21,673 bases of DNA from an uncultured Rhizobiaceae group bacterium (lineage in GTDB: Bacteria > Pseudomonadota > Alphaproteobacteria > Rhizobiales > Rhizobiaceae), in contig CALFBU010000338.1 of NCBI GenBank assembly GCA_937951455.1, positions 1-21,673 on the forward strand, written 5' to 3'. Positions 1 to 8,240 of the stretch are shown here, piece after piece. Numbering within the stretch: position 1 is the stretch's first letter; every line of letters starts with the position of its first letter. Position numbers and translations under genes: made by a program. The notes below the pieces were generated by a model. It had not been told where the DNA came from, did no database searches, and worked only from the letters and a program-made list of their open reading frames with translations.

Positions 1-427
1 CTTTTGAAGACAGTTTACCGCAAGCACCCAGATAAGTGTTCATGGAGCGCTCACCATCAGGTGTTACCAAAATCATGGAACGCGCTGTCATCTCTCCGTG
101 ATCAAGCGGCGGCGTATCATAGTCAACACCAATCGCCTTGATATCATGCGTGAAGACCTTGCCCAGATGATCATCAGCAACCTTGCCAATATAGGCAACC
201 TTGCCACCAAAACTTGCGATACCGGCAGCCGTATTACCGGCACTGCCACCAGACGTTTCAACTGCTGGGCCCATGTCAGAATAAAGCTGCTCCGCACGCG
301 CCATGTCAATCAACGTCATGCCGCCCTTGGCAATATCCTGTTCAGCCAGAAACGCGTCATCACATTTGGCAATAATATCAACAATCGCATTACCAATCGC
401 CAGGACGTCATATTTCGTATCACTCAT
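1..427 (-). CDS. Adenosine kinase / PfkB-family carbohydrate kinase (partial, N-terminal 142 aa)
   Basis: This is the first 142 codons of a ribokinase (PfkB)-family kinase; the rest lies left of the window. The family phosphorylates sugars or nucleosides with ATP in the cytoplasm. The start MSDTKYDVLAIGNAIVDIIA, the substrate-side motif GGSAGNT (residues 60-66) and the block around AYIGKVADDHLG (78-89) match the alphaproteobacterial branch usually annotated as adenosine kinase, which salvages adenosine to AMP. The catalytic GAGD motif is in the missing C-terminal half, so substrate cannot be confirmed here. The ATG at 427-425 is preceded by a GGAG Shine-Dalgarno sequence about 8 nt upstream, which supports the start. 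The gene diverges from the EI24 gene. Another PfkB specificity, such as fructokinase, is possible but less likely. Confidence 0.85.
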   Translation of the reverse strand, partial: MSDTKYDVLAIGNAIVDIIAKCDDAFLAEQDIAKGGMTLIDMARAEQLYSDMGPAVETSGGSAGNTAAGIASFGGKVAYIGKVADDHLGKVFTHDIKAIGVDYDTPPLDHGEMTARSMILVTPDGERSMNTYLGACGKLSSK

Positions 428-535
428 GAAAATTCTCCAAATCAATTGATCCTTGAATAGCGCTCGCAGCAATGAATGAAAAGCCTAAGGCAATAATTTC
501 TTGTAACTATTCTGTTTCGTGCCTATTTGAATTTC
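428..535. promoter_or_regulatory. Divergent intergenic region between the kinase and EI24 genes, with a weak promoter candidate
   Basis: About 108 bp separate the two divergent starts, so both promoters probably lie here. On the + strand TTGTAA (501-506) and TATTTG (524-529) are 17 bp apart and form a sigma70-like pair. If used, transcription would begin at about 536, on the ATG of the EI24 gene. No RNA gene or strong hairpin was seen. The promoter call is a visual match only. Confidence 0.3.
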
Positions 536-1234
536 ATGATTTATGAAGCTGTTACAAAGTCTGCCAACGAAATTTTAAAACCGCGTTTCCGTTCGGTTGT
601 GTGGAAATCACTTGGCCTTACCGTTCTGCTGTTTTTTGGCATGTGGCTGGGCTTACAAATGCTTGCCACGAATTATCTCTTTCCGTTTTTGGAAGGATGG
701 ACATGGGTAACAACGCTGACCTCATGGTTTTTAGGGATAGGCGTTATTTTAGGCGCAGGTTTTTTACTGGCACCAACATCGGCGATTTTTGCAGGATTAT
801 TCCTTGACGAAGTTGCTGAGCACATCGAAGAAACGCACTATCCCAATCAGCGCAAGGGTGTGGCCATGCCATTCGGCAACTCGATTACATTGGCCATTAA
901 ATTTGCACTTATGGTCATCTTTGTGAACATTGTTGCGCTGTTATTATTCCTCTTTGCAGGCCTTGGTGTCATCGTCTTTTTCGTTGCCAATGGCTATTTG
1001 CTTGGGCGGGAATATTTTCAATTCGCAGCCATGCGCTATCGCCCCGAAAAAGAAGCCCGTGCATTAAGGCGCAAACATTGGGGAACTGTCTTTATGGGCG
1101 GCATGGTCATCGCAGGCCTCATGGCAGTTCCGTTTCTCAACATCCTGACCCCGGTTTTTGCCGCAGGCATGATGGTGCATCTGCATAAATCACTGGCACC
1201 TGAAGAAGAGATGGCACATCAGTTCGGGCGATGA
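536..1234 (+). CDS. EI24-domain (CysZ-like) integral membrane protein
   Basis: A 232-aa polytopic membrane protein of the EI24/CysZ-like family. CysZ imports sulfate in enterobacteria, but the alphaproteobacterial members have no proven substrate. Hydrophobic stretches lie at about residues 25-45, 60-90, 118-153 and 184-215, consistent with four or more membrane passes. Family-like segments are the N-terminal RFRSVVWKSLGL (residues 17-28), ANGYLLGREYF (151-161), and the C-terminal PFLNILTPVFAAGMMVHL (199-216). I chose ATG 536 over the in-frame TTG at 527 because homologues typically begin with Met-Ile just before this conserved segment. There is no Shine-Dalgarno sequence before either start. 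The 3' end overlaps the convergent YcaQ-type gene by 16 bp. No sulfate-assimilation genes are nearby, so a transport role is not supported by context. Confidence 0.8.
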   Translation: MIYEAVTKSANEILKPRFRSVVWKSLGLTVLLFFGMWLGLQMLATNYLFPFLEGWTWVTTLTSWFLGIGVILGAGFLLAPTSAIFAGLFLDEVAEHIEETHYPNQRKGVAMPFGNSITLAIKFALMVIFVNIVALLLFLFAGLGVIVFFVANGYLLGREYFQFAAMRYRPEKEARALRRKHWGTVFMGGMVIAGLMAVPFLNILTPVFAAGMMVHLHKSLAPEEEMAHQFGR

Positions 1235-2415
1235 TTACAATTATCATCCCAGACAATATTCTTCACACCACAAAGCCGCGCCTGACGGGTAAGTTCAGCC
1301 ATTAATTTATCAGACTTCGTTTGTGACCACCGCACTTTCGGTTCAAGCCAGATTTGTGTCACATACAAACAATCATCCGCCCGTCTGGCCTGACAATCAA
1401 TCCGCCCAATCAGCTTGTCTTTTTCCAGTAAGGGAAAAACATAATAGCCATATTTGCGCTTTTCAGGCGGGACGTAAATTTCAATCGTATAGTCAAATCC
1501 AAACAGCCATGACAATCGATTACGGTCACGAATAACCGGATCAAAAGGTGATAGCGCTCTTATGCGAGATGGTATTTTAGGCAGAGTTGAAATCAGATTT
1601 TCCAAATCAAGCCGCGCAACAAACTCCCGCGGCTTGGACTTGTCATTTGGCTCGAGGGTAATGCTTTGAGTCTCCTGGCGCCCATGCGTATCAAGCCACT
1701 CCCGCACTTCAGCAATTGAAATCAAATCCCAATATTTCGCAATGTCTTTTGCCGTTCCAAACCCAAGCCTATCAAGCGCAGACCGGCATGCCCAATCCAC
1801 AAAAGCCTCGTGCGAAACTTCTGTTTCAAAATGCGTCTTCGGAATAACCCGCTCTGCCAAATCATAAACTTTTTGAAAACCTTCGCGTCTTGGCACTGCC
1901 AATTGCCCGGTGCGCCACATAAACTCCATCGCAGCTTTGCCATCATGCCACTGCCACATCTCAAGTTTCTGCCCCTTGGGTTTTTCGAGATCACGTGCTC
2001 GCAGAACACCATTTTTCTCGATACGTTCACGTAAGGATTTCACATGGTTTTCAAATCCCTCACCTTGCCAACGCGTAAATTTCTGACGCAAGCGAACTTC
2101 ATCGCGAGCAAATTTGTGCTTCCAGTAGGGCCAAAAGCGTGACGGGATAAGCGACGCATCATGCGTCCAGTTTTCAAACAAATTCCCCGCTTCATGCAGG
2201 GCTTCAAGATGTTTGGGTCGATACGTCTGATTACGCGCAAACATCGTCATGTGATGCGCCCGCTCTACCCAGCGAATGGAATCCTGCTGCACAAACCCAA
2301 GCTGCTCAACCAAAGCCTCCAACCCACCATCGCCATGGGCAACATGGGGTGGATGAGTGAGACCTTGCAAATGCAGGATTAAATGCCTGGCTTTAGCGTT
2401 GTTAAGGTGTATCAA
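1219..2415 (-). CDS. YcaQ/AlkX-type crosslink-repair DNA glycosylase (winged-helix, HTH_42 superfamily)
   Basis: A 398-aa protein of the AlkZ/YcaQ superfamily, whose members excise alkylated or crosslinked bases, including interstrand crosslinks, using tandem winged-helix domains. The N-terminal block LGFVQQDSIRWVERAHH (residues 39-55) aligns with the catalytic loop. The QxD signature of the YcaQ/AlkX branch is Q43-Q44-D45, whereas AlkZ enzymes carry QxQ. The middle position, usually hydrophobic, is Gln here. Conserved later segments include KHKFARDEVRLRQKFTRW and LSPFDPVIRDRNRLSWLFGF, the family's C-terminal core. Length is normal. The start is TTG at 2415: the N-terminal IHLNNAKARHLILHLQGL (residues 2-19) resembles other family N termini, and no ATG occurs before residue 56. 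The TTG overlaps the EVE-gene TGA as TTGA, suggesting translational coupling. It is the last gene of the tsaD operon. Confidence 0.85.
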   Translation of the reverse strand: MIHLNNAKARHLILHLQGLTHPPHVAHGDGGLEALVEQLGFVQQDSIRWVERAHHMTMFARNQTYRPKHLEALHEAGNLFENWTHDASLIPSRFWPYWKHKFARDEVRLRQKFTRWQGEGFENHVKSLRERIEKNGVLRARDLEKPKGQKLEMWQWHDGKAAMEFMWRTGQLAVPRREGFQKVYDLAERVIPKTHFETEVSHEAFVDWACRSALDRLGFGTAKDIAKYWDLISIAEVREWLDTHGRQETQSITLEPNDKSKPREFVARLDLENLISTLPKIPSRIRALSPFDPVIRDRNRLSWLFGFDYTIEIYVPPEKRKYGYYVFPLLEKDKLIGRIDCQARRADDCLYVTQIWLEPKVRWSQTKSDKLMAELTRQARLCGVKNIVWDDNCNHRPN

Positions 2416-2849
2416 AGGTCTTTCAGCGTCTTACCGTCCAGTCCACCCATGCGGCAGACTTCCATCCATTCATCAGGTTTTACCGGTTGAACCGACAAAC
2501 GCATGGACGTCACAAGTGACATGTCGGCAAGTTTTGGATTCGCTTTCACTTCCTTCAGCGTCACGGATTTTGGCATGTCGCGCACGGCCTTGATGTGTAC
2601 GCAATCCCAGCGCTCATCATCTGTGGTGGAATCCGGCGCGCTTAAAGCGCTCACTTCCGCAATGCCGACGACGTCCAGGCCCTCATTGGAATGATAGAAA
2701 AAGGCAAGATCGCCCAGTTCCATCGTACGCATGAAATTACGCGCTTGATAGTTGCGAATACCGTCCCACTCTTCTCCTGCATCGCCCTCGGCTTTTTGTT
2801 GCTCCCATGACCATTTGAATGGTTCTGATTTAAACAGCCAATATTGCAT
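2412..2849 (-). CDS. EVE domain-containing protein
   Basis: A 145-aa single-domain protein that is almost entirely an EVE domain (PUA-like fold). EVE domains are related to YTH and ASCH domains and are thought to bind modified bases in DNA or RNA; the function of this bacterial stand-alone form is unsettled. Diagnostic segments are WLFKSEP (residues 4-10), WDGIRNYQARN (28-38), GDLAFFYHS (46-54) and GIAEV (62-66), typical of the thymocyte nuclear protein 1-like group. The ATG at 2849 has GGAG about 7 nt upstream. Its stop overlaps the TTG start of the downstream YcaQ-type gene, and gpsA lies 12 bp upstream, so it sits inside the tsaD-gpsA operon. In many rhizobia, as I recall, a YciI-like gene lies between gpsA and this gene; none is present here. 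Confidence 0.9.
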   Translation of the reverse strand: MQYWLFKSEPFKWSWEQQKAEGDAGEEWDGIRNYQARNFMRTMELGDLAFFYHSNEGLDVVGIAEVSALSAPDSTTDDERWDCVHIKAVRDMPKSVTLKEVKANPKLADMSLVTSMRLSVQPVKPDEWMEVCRMGGLDGKTLKDL

Positions 2850-2861
2850 CGAGGTTCTCCA

Positions 2862-3836
2862 TTAAGCTTCGCGTTTGAGTGGGCGCGTTAAAAGGGCATG
2901 CACTGCTTCACGCGCGGTTGTTTTCTTTTCCAACACATTAACGATTGCGCCAATGATTGGAACATCAATTTCGTTTTCTTCCGCAATTTTTAGTGCAACG
3001 CCTGCCGTATGCGCTCCTTCGGCCAGCTTCAAACCTTCAAGACTTTCACCACGCCCCATCGCCATACCATAAGAGAAATTGCGTGATTGCGGACTGGAGC
3101 ACGTCAGCACCAAATCGCCAAAGCCTGATAGTCCAACAAGCGTTTCAGGCTTAGCGCCTAGCGCATTTGCTAGACGGCGAAGCTCTGCAAATCCGCGTGC
3201 CATGAGCGCTGCTTCTGCACTGGCTCCAAGTTTCATGCCACGCGCAGCACCCACGGCAAGTGCTAGAACATTTTTCAAGGCACCACCCAGTTCAACACCC
3301 TTGATATCCGTTGAAGCATAACAACGAAATGCATCCGTTGATAAATGCCCTGCCAGTATGTCAGCCGTTCCTTCGCTGGCACTTGCAACGGTAACCGCCG
3401 TTGGCAAATTGGAAACAACATCGCTTGCAAAACTCGGGCCTGACAAAACACCTATGGAATTATCAGGAAACGCTTCGCTTACCAATTCAGCTGGTAATTT
3501 TCCTGTTTCTTTATCAATGCCCTTGCAACAGGTAACAAGAATTGCATCCCCCGCGTGCTGAGCTATTTCATCGAGGCGTGAAGAAAGGGTTTGTGTTGGA
3601 ATGGAGAGTAAAACAAGATCACTCCCTGATACCGCTTTACTAGTATCCGTCGTTGCAACAAGTGAGGGCTCAAGTGTCAAACCATCCAGATAACGCGTAT
3701 TTGTGCGAGATGTATTAATCTCATCAACTACAGTTTCTGATCGCCCCCAAATCATCGTTTCATGCCCGGCACGCGCTGCAACACAAGCCAAGGCAGAACC
3801 CCAGGCACCCGACCCTATTATACAGACTTTTGTCAT
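2862..3836 (-). CDS. gpsA: Glycerol-3-phosphate dehydrogenase [NAD(P)+]
   Basis: A 324-aa cytosolic enzyme reducing dihydroxyacetone phosphate to sn-glycerol-3-phosphate, the backbone for phospholipid synthesis. The N-terminal Rossmann motif is [10 protein letters not shown] (residues 8-17). CCKGID (103-108) and LSGPSFA (131-137) are standard GpsA motifs. The catalytic lysine is in [13 protein letters not shown] (K188), and the C-terminal domain carries [19 protein letters not shown] (235-253). Length is typical. Its ATG (3836) overlaps the tsaD TGA as ATGA, indicating translational coupling. The gene is followed 12 bp later by the EVE-domain gene. Nothing in it looks degenerate. Confidence 0.97.
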   Translation of the reverse strand: MTKVCIIGSGAWGSALACVAARAGHETMIWGRSETVVDEINTSRTNTRYLDGLTLEPSLVATTDTSKAVSGSDLVLLSIPTQTLSSRLDEIAQHAGDAILVTCCKGIDKETGKLPAELVSEAFPDNSIGVLSGPSFASDVVSNLPTAVTVASASEGTADILAGHLSTDAFRCYASTDIKGVELGGALKNVLALAVGAARGMKLGASAEAALMARGFAELRRLANALGAKPETLVGLSGFGDLVLTCSSPQSRNFSYGMAMGRGESLEGLKLAEGAHTAGVALKIAEENEIDVPIIGAIVNVLEKKTTAREAVHALLTRPLKREA

Positions 3837-4906
3837 ACCTTTGCTCCCTTGCGTCCTGAGCCAATAACCGTCTGCGTATCACCATCCAGCGGCCAGCGCG
3901 AGCGTGGTGCCAAATCCATATTGGATTTTTCGCCTTGCTCAAACCGTTCCAATGCCGCCCAGGCAATCATGGCTGCATTATCCGTGCAAAGCTTCAAAGG
4001 GGGCGCAATCAATCTGTAAGAATGCTGTTCGCATAAAGTCTCGAGACGTTGCCTGATTTCACTATTGGCTGCAACACCGCCTGCAACCACAAGCGTGTTT
4101 ATGCCCTCACTTTGCGCCATCGCACGTTCGCAACGATTGCTCAAAATTTCAGCTACGGTCTTCTGCATGGAAGCGCATAGATCAGCAACGTCTTGTTCCT
4201 TCAACGGCACAAGCTTTTGCGCTTGCGTGCGAATGGCAGTCTTCAAACCTGAAAAAGACATGTTGAGCGTATCTTGACCTCTTAGTGGCATAGGGAACTT
4301 GAACCGTTCTGCATCGCCATGTTGAGCAGCCTTTTCAACATTAGGCCCACCTGGAAATCCAAGCCCAAGCAATTTGGCAGTTTTATCAAACGCCTCACCC
4401 ACTGCATCATCGATGGTTGTCGCTAATCTAGTATAGTCACCCAAACCATCGACCCGCACGATTTGACTATGTCCACCTGACACCAGAAGCAATAAATATG
4501 GATATTCAACATTATCTGTTAAACGCGCGGTGAGTGCATGGCCTTCTAGGTGATTAATGCCAAGATAAGGAATATCACGGCTTGCGGACAAAGCCTTTGC
4601 CGTCATCAGGCCAACCATCAATCCCCCCACAAGACCAGGTCCTGCTGTGACACCAATGCCATCAATTTTCGATAAATCCGTATCGGCTTCAGCAAGCGCT
4701 TGAGAGACAATGTGATCCATAGCGGACAAATGCGCTCGTGCCGCAATTTCAGGAACAACGCCCCCAAACTCTGAATGTTCATCAATTTGGCTCAAGACCA
4801 CGTTTGACAATAATTCAGGCTTGCCATCGCTGTCACGCGTGACGACACTGGCTGCCGTTTCATCGCAGCTTGTCTCTATCCCCAAAATTTGCATTTGCAT
4901 TGTCAT
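3833..4906 (-). CDS. tsaD: tRNA N6-adenosine threonylcarbamoyltransferase TsaD
   Basis: A 357-aa ASKHA-fold protein that, with TsaB and TsaE, transfers threonylcarbamoyl from threonylcarbamoyl-AMP to A37 of ANN-decoding tRNAs (the t6A modification). The N-terminal [10 protein letters not shown] (residues 8-17) and [14 protein letters not shown] (46-59) are hallmarks. The metal ligands are H119 and H123 in NHLEGH and D309 in [10 protein letters not shown]. The nucleotide-binding loops [10 protein letters not shown] (139-148) and [10 protein letters not shown] (273-282) are intact. Three ATGs cluster at the N terminus (codons 1, 3 and 5); the first is used here, but the exact start is uncertain because no clear Shine-Dalgarno sequence is present. 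It is the first gene of the leftward operon with gpsA, EVE and YcaQ-type genes, and diverges from hemC across 61 bp. Confidence 0.97.
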   Translation of the reverse strand: MTMQMQILGIETSCDETAASVVTRDSDGKPELLSNVVLSQIDEHSEFGGVVPEIAARAHLSAMDHIVSQALAEADTDLSKIDGIGVTAGPGLVGGLMVGLMTAKALSASRDIPYLGINHLEGHALTARLTDNVEYPYLLLLVSGGHSQIVRVDGLGDYTRLATTIDDAVGEAFDKTAKLLGLGFPGGPNVEKAAQHGDAERFKFPMPLRGQDTLNMSFSGLKTAIRTQAQKLVPLKEQDVADLCASMQKTVAEILSNRCERAMAQSEGINTLVVAGGVAANSEIRQRLETLCEQHSYRLIAPPLKLCTDNAAMIAWAALERFEQGEKSNMDLAPRSRWPLDGDTQTVIGSGRKGAKV

Positions 4907-4967
4907 GAGAGTCTAATCATAGTAGGCGTTGTAAAAATAATGTTACGTATCAGTTAGTAAGAATATA
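4907..4967. promoter_or_regulatory. Short divergent promoter region between tsaD and hemC
   Basis: Only 61 bp separate the two divergent starts, so both operon promoters must overlap here or lie inside the neighbouring gene. On the minus strand, TATGAT (4916-4921) is a -10-like hexamer only 9 bp from the tsaD ATG, which would give a nearly leaderless mRNA. On the plus strand TTGTAA (4929-4934) is a possible -35 without a good -10 at the right distance. No operator-like dyad stands out. Confidence 0.35.
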
Positions 4968-5897
4968 ATGACAAACAAGACCATTCGCATCGGAACACGC
5001 GGCAGCCAGTTGGCACTTTATCAAGCGGAATACATGAAATCTCTTCTCCAGACCACCCATGAAGGACTGGAAGTTGAAATAGACATTATTTCAACCGCAG
5101 GCGACAGAAGCCAAAAGGAAAATATTGCGCTTTCTGAAATTGGGGGCAAGGGCCTCTTCACCATGGAAATCGAGGAAAAACTTTCCAACGGAACTATCGA
5201 CATGGCGGTTCATTCGGCCAAAGACATGCCAACTGCCCTGCCTGAAGGTTTGGAACTTGTTTGCTATCCTGAAAGAGAAAATGTAGCGGATGCCTTTATC
5301 TCAAGAAAGGTAGACAAGTTCGATGATCTGGCAAAAGGCGCTGTCATGGGTTCAGCTTCGCTTCGTCGCCGCGCCTTGATGTGGCGCAAACGTCCTGATC
5401 TTGAAATGGTCATGTATCGAGGCAACGTTGGAACGCGTATTGAAAAACTCGAACAAGGCGTAGCAGATGCAACATTACTGGCTTGTGCTGGCTTGAACCG
5501 TTTGGGGATGAGCCATGAAATCTCATCAGAACTGGACATTAACGAATTTCCACCTGCCCCTGGCCAAGGCGCCATTACCATCGAAGCGCATATGGACAAT
5601 GGCCATATGCTGGAACTGTTGAAACCGCTTAACCACCATGAAACAGAACGCGCACTTATAGCCGAACGTTCATTTCTGGAAGAATTGGACGGCTCTTGCC
5701 GCACCCCGATCGGTGCGCATGCAGTCATTGATGGTGACAAACTATCTTTACACGGCATCATCCTGAAACCCGATGGCACAGAGTCTCATGAGCACAGACT
5801 TGATGGCACAACGGGTGATGCAAGAGAAATCGGCCTGGAAATGGGTCGCTTGCTAAAATCTCGTGCAGGAACGGAATTTTTCGCAGACTGGGCATAA
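4968..5897 (+). CDS. hemC: Hydroxymethylbilane synthase (porphobilinogen deaminase)
   Basis: A 309-aa cytosolic enzyme joining four porphobilinogen molecules into hydroxymethylbilane, the linear tetrapyrrole precursor of heme. The N-terminal IRIGTRGSQLALYQA (residues 6-20) binds substrate. D86 in VHSAKDMPT is the catalytic aspartate, and SLRRRA (131-136) with RGNVGTR (151-157) supply binding arginines. C244 in LDGSCRTPIGAHA is the cysteine that carries the dipyrromethane cofactor. Length is typical. The ATG lies immediately before the conserved N-terminal segment and no later Met is usable, so the start is firm despite a weak Shine-Dalgarno sequence. Its TAA directly abuts the hemD ATG. It heads the hemC-hemD-mic60-hemY cluster. 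Confidence 0.97.
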   Translation: MTNKTIRIGTRGSQLALYQAEYMKSLLQTTHEGLEVEIDIISTAGDRSQKENIALSEIGGKGLFTMEIEEKLSNGTIDMAVHSAKDMPTALPEGLELVCYPERENVADAFISRKVDKFDDLAKGAVMGSASLRRRALMWRKRPDLEMVMYRGNVGTRIEKLEQGVADATLLACAGLNRLGMSHEISSELDINEFPPAPGQGAITIEAHMDNGHMLELLKPLNHHETERALIAERSFLEELDGSCRTPIGAHAVIDGDKLSLHGIILKPDGTESHEHRLDGTTGDAREIGLEMGRLLKSRAGTEFFADWA

Positions 5898-6608
5898 ATG
5901 CGCATGAAAGTCCTGATTACAAGAGCAGAACCCGCCGCAACTCAAACTGCAGCTAATCTGGCAAAACAGGGCCATGAAGCAATCGTTTTGCCGCTTTTCG
6001 AAGTGGTGGATACACACGCTAACATTCCTGAACAAAGCTATGACGGCTTTATTTTCACAAGCAAGAATGCCGTTGATGTTTTGAAATCGAGAAACTGGAA
6101 AATCCCAAACCCTGATTTACCTGCTTTTTGCGTTGGCCATAAAACAGAAAAGGCAGCGCAAGTACTTGGCTTTAGGAAAACATATTCTGCAAATGGTGGA
6201 GGGGCCGCATTGGTAGAATTAATGTCTACCTTGAAGCTTGAAACAAGCAATATGCTCTATTTTTCCACACCAGACAAAAGTTTTGACATGAAGGAGGCGC
6301 TTGAGCCTCACAAAGTTCACGTCAAAACCGTAGATATTTATCAGGCACAACCTGTCATTCCTGAAAGCAAGCGGTTACAGCAGGCAATTTCTGCAGTTCG
6401 CGATGGTTTCATATTCACCTATTCTGCTTTGAGTTCAGAACATTTGGCGAAACTTTTAAAATCCGGCAATCTGTCTCAGGAATTGAAAAAATGTACTTTG
6501 ATAAGTATATCAAGTCACGCGGTAAAAGCTTTGGAACTTATTGATTGGAAAGATATTTTAATAGCACCGACACCCCAAGAAAAAGAGATGATTGCCTTGA
6601 TGCGTTAA
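5898..6608 (+). CDS. hemD: Uroporphyrinogen-III synthase
   Basis: A 236-aa protein of the HEM4 fold, which cyclises hydroxymethylbilane with inversion of ring D to give uroporphyrinogen III. Sequence conservation is always low in this family. Seen here are the N-terminal KVLITRAEPAATQTAANL (residues 4-21), YDGFIFTSKNAV (47-58) and a matching second-lobe segment DGFIFTYSALSSEHLAKLL, the two Rossmann-like lobes of the family. The position directly after hemC, with TAA and ATG adjacent, is strong support. An alternative ATG lies two codons downstream at 5904 and would give the same conserved protein. Length is normal. Confidence 0.9.
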   Translation: MRMKVLITRAEPAATQTAANLAKQGHEAIVLPLFEVVDTHANIPEQSYDGFIFTSKNAVDVLKSRNWKIPNPDLPAFCVGHKTEKAAQVLGFRKTYSANGGGAALVELMSTLKLETSNMLYFSTPDKSFDMKEALEPHKVHVKTVDIYQAQPVIPESKRLQQAISAVRDGFIFTYSALSSEHLAKLLKSGNLSQELKKCTLISISSHAVKALELIDWKDILIAPTPQEKEMIALMR

Positions 6609-6693
6609 CCTAGAAAATTCAAAATTCTAATAAAAACGCAATAATTTACCTTGCGTAAAGCATTCCAGACTCGCATAACTGTAATCGACCATT

Positions 6694-6699
6694 TATAAT
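6694..6699 (+). promoter_or_regulatory. Possible internal promoter (-10 TATAAT) before mic60
   Basis: A perfect TATAAT lies in the 123-bp hemD-mic60 gap, 32 bp upstream of the mic60 ATG. No convincing -35 hexamer is found at 16-18 bp, so the site is only suggestive. It would let mic60-hemY be transcribed separately from hemCD. Confidence 0.25.
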
Positions 6700-6731
6700 A
6701 AAATGAAATTAGCTCACACAGGATAGAAATA

Positions 6732-8219
6732 ATGGCCTCTAAAGCGAAGCCAACTGGCGCAAGACGAAACTCAACGCAGGCAAAAAAACCGGCAACCATT
6801 GATCTGGATGCCAAGGAAGTTGCCAAAGATGCGAAAGCAGAAAGAACAACTGTTGCTGCAAAAACCCAGAATTTCGGACGACCAGACACATCAGAAAAAA
6901 CAGCTGACAAAAAGGCTGATGAAGCAAAAACTTCCATGCCTAAGACGGAAGCAAAAAAGCCTGATCCTAAAACAGCTGAAGAAAAACCTGCTTCTCCTGC
7001 ACCTAAAGAAACTACTGCCAAAACTACAAAACCAGAAAAATCATCCGGTTCTTTCTTTGGTAAATTAACCTCTGCCTTTATGGGTGGCGTTGCTGCACTG
7101 GTCGGTTTTGGTGCAATTGGTCTTTGGGAAGGCGCGCGTGAATTACCCATCATCGGCAATTTTTACGGCGGCTCACAAACACAAACCATAGACGTCGCTC
7201 AACTGGATGCACTTAAGGCAGAAATAGAAGCCTTAAAACAAACAAACGAAGCAGCAAGTGTTGATCTGGCACCGATTAATCAAAAACTTTCATCACTTCA
7301 GACAACAGTTTCCGAAATCACAAGTGCCTCGACAGGGTCAGATGAGTTAACTGGAAAAATCGCAAATCTGGAAGAAGGTTTTGCTGCTGTGAACAATTCG
7401 CTTGCAGAAATTACCGCATCAGCTGCAGATGGCAGCAATACGTCACCTGTTGCACTTTCGGCCGCCATATCCGCATTGGATAAGCGACTTGAAACCTTGG
7501 AAGCCGATTTGGCAACAGTTTCCAGTTCAGTTTCCAAAAATCCTGCATTGGACGCACTTTCAGGCTCAATCAACTCACTTGAAACACAAGTTACAGGCGT
7601 GACAACAGCCGTCGCAAGCCTGAAACAAGCGACTGAAGCAAATACACAAACAATAAGTGGCCTGACAGAACAATCAGAAACCCTGAACGATACCGTTGCA
7701 TCCGTGAAAGCCAGCGAGAAGGTTGCAAAATCTGTAGCAGTCAACGCATTGGCAACTGCGCTTGAAAATGATGATCCGCTTAGCCTGCCGATTTCCTCTA
7801 TAAAGGCACTGATTGGTGAAACACCAGAAACACAACGTCTGGAAGCATTAAATGCAAGCGGCATTGCCTCACGCAAGGAACTTGTAACCAATCTCGATGC
7901 CTTGATTGACACCGTTCAAAATCCAAACGCTCCTTCAAAAGATGGAAGCATCACAGAGCGTTTTTGGGCAAATGCACAAAACATGGTTTCATTTAGAACA
8001 AGCGGCCCGCAAGAAGGCGATACCCCGCTTGCGATTTTATCGCGCGTCAAAGCCAATGTTGAAGCCGATAATCTTTCTCAGGCAAAAGCGGTATGGGAAA
8101 CCCTGCCTGCTGATGTGCGCGAAAAAGGTGCTGAATGGCTTGACCAACTCAATGGACGCATTGAAGCCTTTGGCCTTCAAAATGCACTCAATCAAAAATT
8201 AACTGCTGAAGCGGGTTAA
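6732..8219 (+). CDS. Alphaproteobacterial Mic60/mitofilin-type membrane protein (COG4223)
   Basis: A 495-aa protein with the layout of alphaproteobacterial Mic60, the bacterial counterpart of the mitochondrial cristae-junction protein mitofilin. Residues 1-110 are a Lys/Ala/Glu/Pro-rich, probably cytoplasmic, low-complexity region. One membrane segment follows at about 114-132 (LTSAFMGGVAALVGFGAIGL lies in it). Residues about 155-335 are Ala/Ser/Thr/Glu-rich with heptad-like leucines, consistent with a periplasmic coiled coil. The C-terminal mitofilin signature begins with ITERFWANAQNMVSFR (407-422), followed by GDTPLAILSRV and a WETLP segment. The family binds and bends membranes and, in tested alphaproteobacteria, affects intracytoplasmic membranes. 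ATG 6732 has AGGAT about 9 nt upstream. It lies between hemD and hemY, the position these homologues commonly occupy. Function in this organism is inferred. Confidence 0.85.
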   Translation: MASKAKPTGARRNSTQAKKPATIDLDAKEVAKDAKAERTTVAAKTQNFGRPDTSEKTADKKADEAKTSMPKTEAKKPDPKTAEEKPASPAPKETTAKTTKPEKSSGSFFGKLTSAFMGGVAALVGFGAIGLWEGARELPIIGNFYGGSQTQTIDVAQLDALKAEIEALKQTNEAASVDLAPINQKLSSLQTTVSEITSASTGSDELTGKIANLEEGFAAVNNSLAEITASAADGSNTSPVALSAAISALDKRLETLEADLATVSSSVSKNPALDALSGSINSLETQVTGVTTAVASLKQATEANTQTISGLTEQSETLNDTVASVKASEKVAKSVAVNALATALENDDPLSLPISSIKALIGETPETQRLEALNASGIASRKELVTNLDALIDTVQNPNAPSKDGSITERFWANAQNMVSFRTSGPQEGDTPLAILSRVKANVEADNLSQAKAVWETLPADVREKGAEWLDQLNGRIEAFGLQNALNQKLTAEAG

Positions 8220-8240
8220 ACCGCACAAGGATTTCTTCGA

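Noticed and set aside
4964..4969. Perfect TATAAT overlapping the hemC start codon
   Set aside because: A promoter here would begin transcription inside hemC, past its only usable start, so the match is probably chance.
5264..5779. 171-aa open frame antisense to hemC
   Set aside because: It lies wholly within a well-conserved gene, its product resembles no family I know, and hemC is unambiguous.
6611..6629. TAGAA/TTCTA inverted repeat after hemD as a terminator
   Set aside because: Only 5-bp A/T-rich arms with no T-run; not enough to separate hemD from mic60.
7298..7912. 204-aa open frame antisense to the mic60-like gene
   Set aside because: It is a Ser/Ala/Val-rich mirror of a low-complexity repetitive gene on the other strand and shows no recognisable domain or ribosome-binding site.
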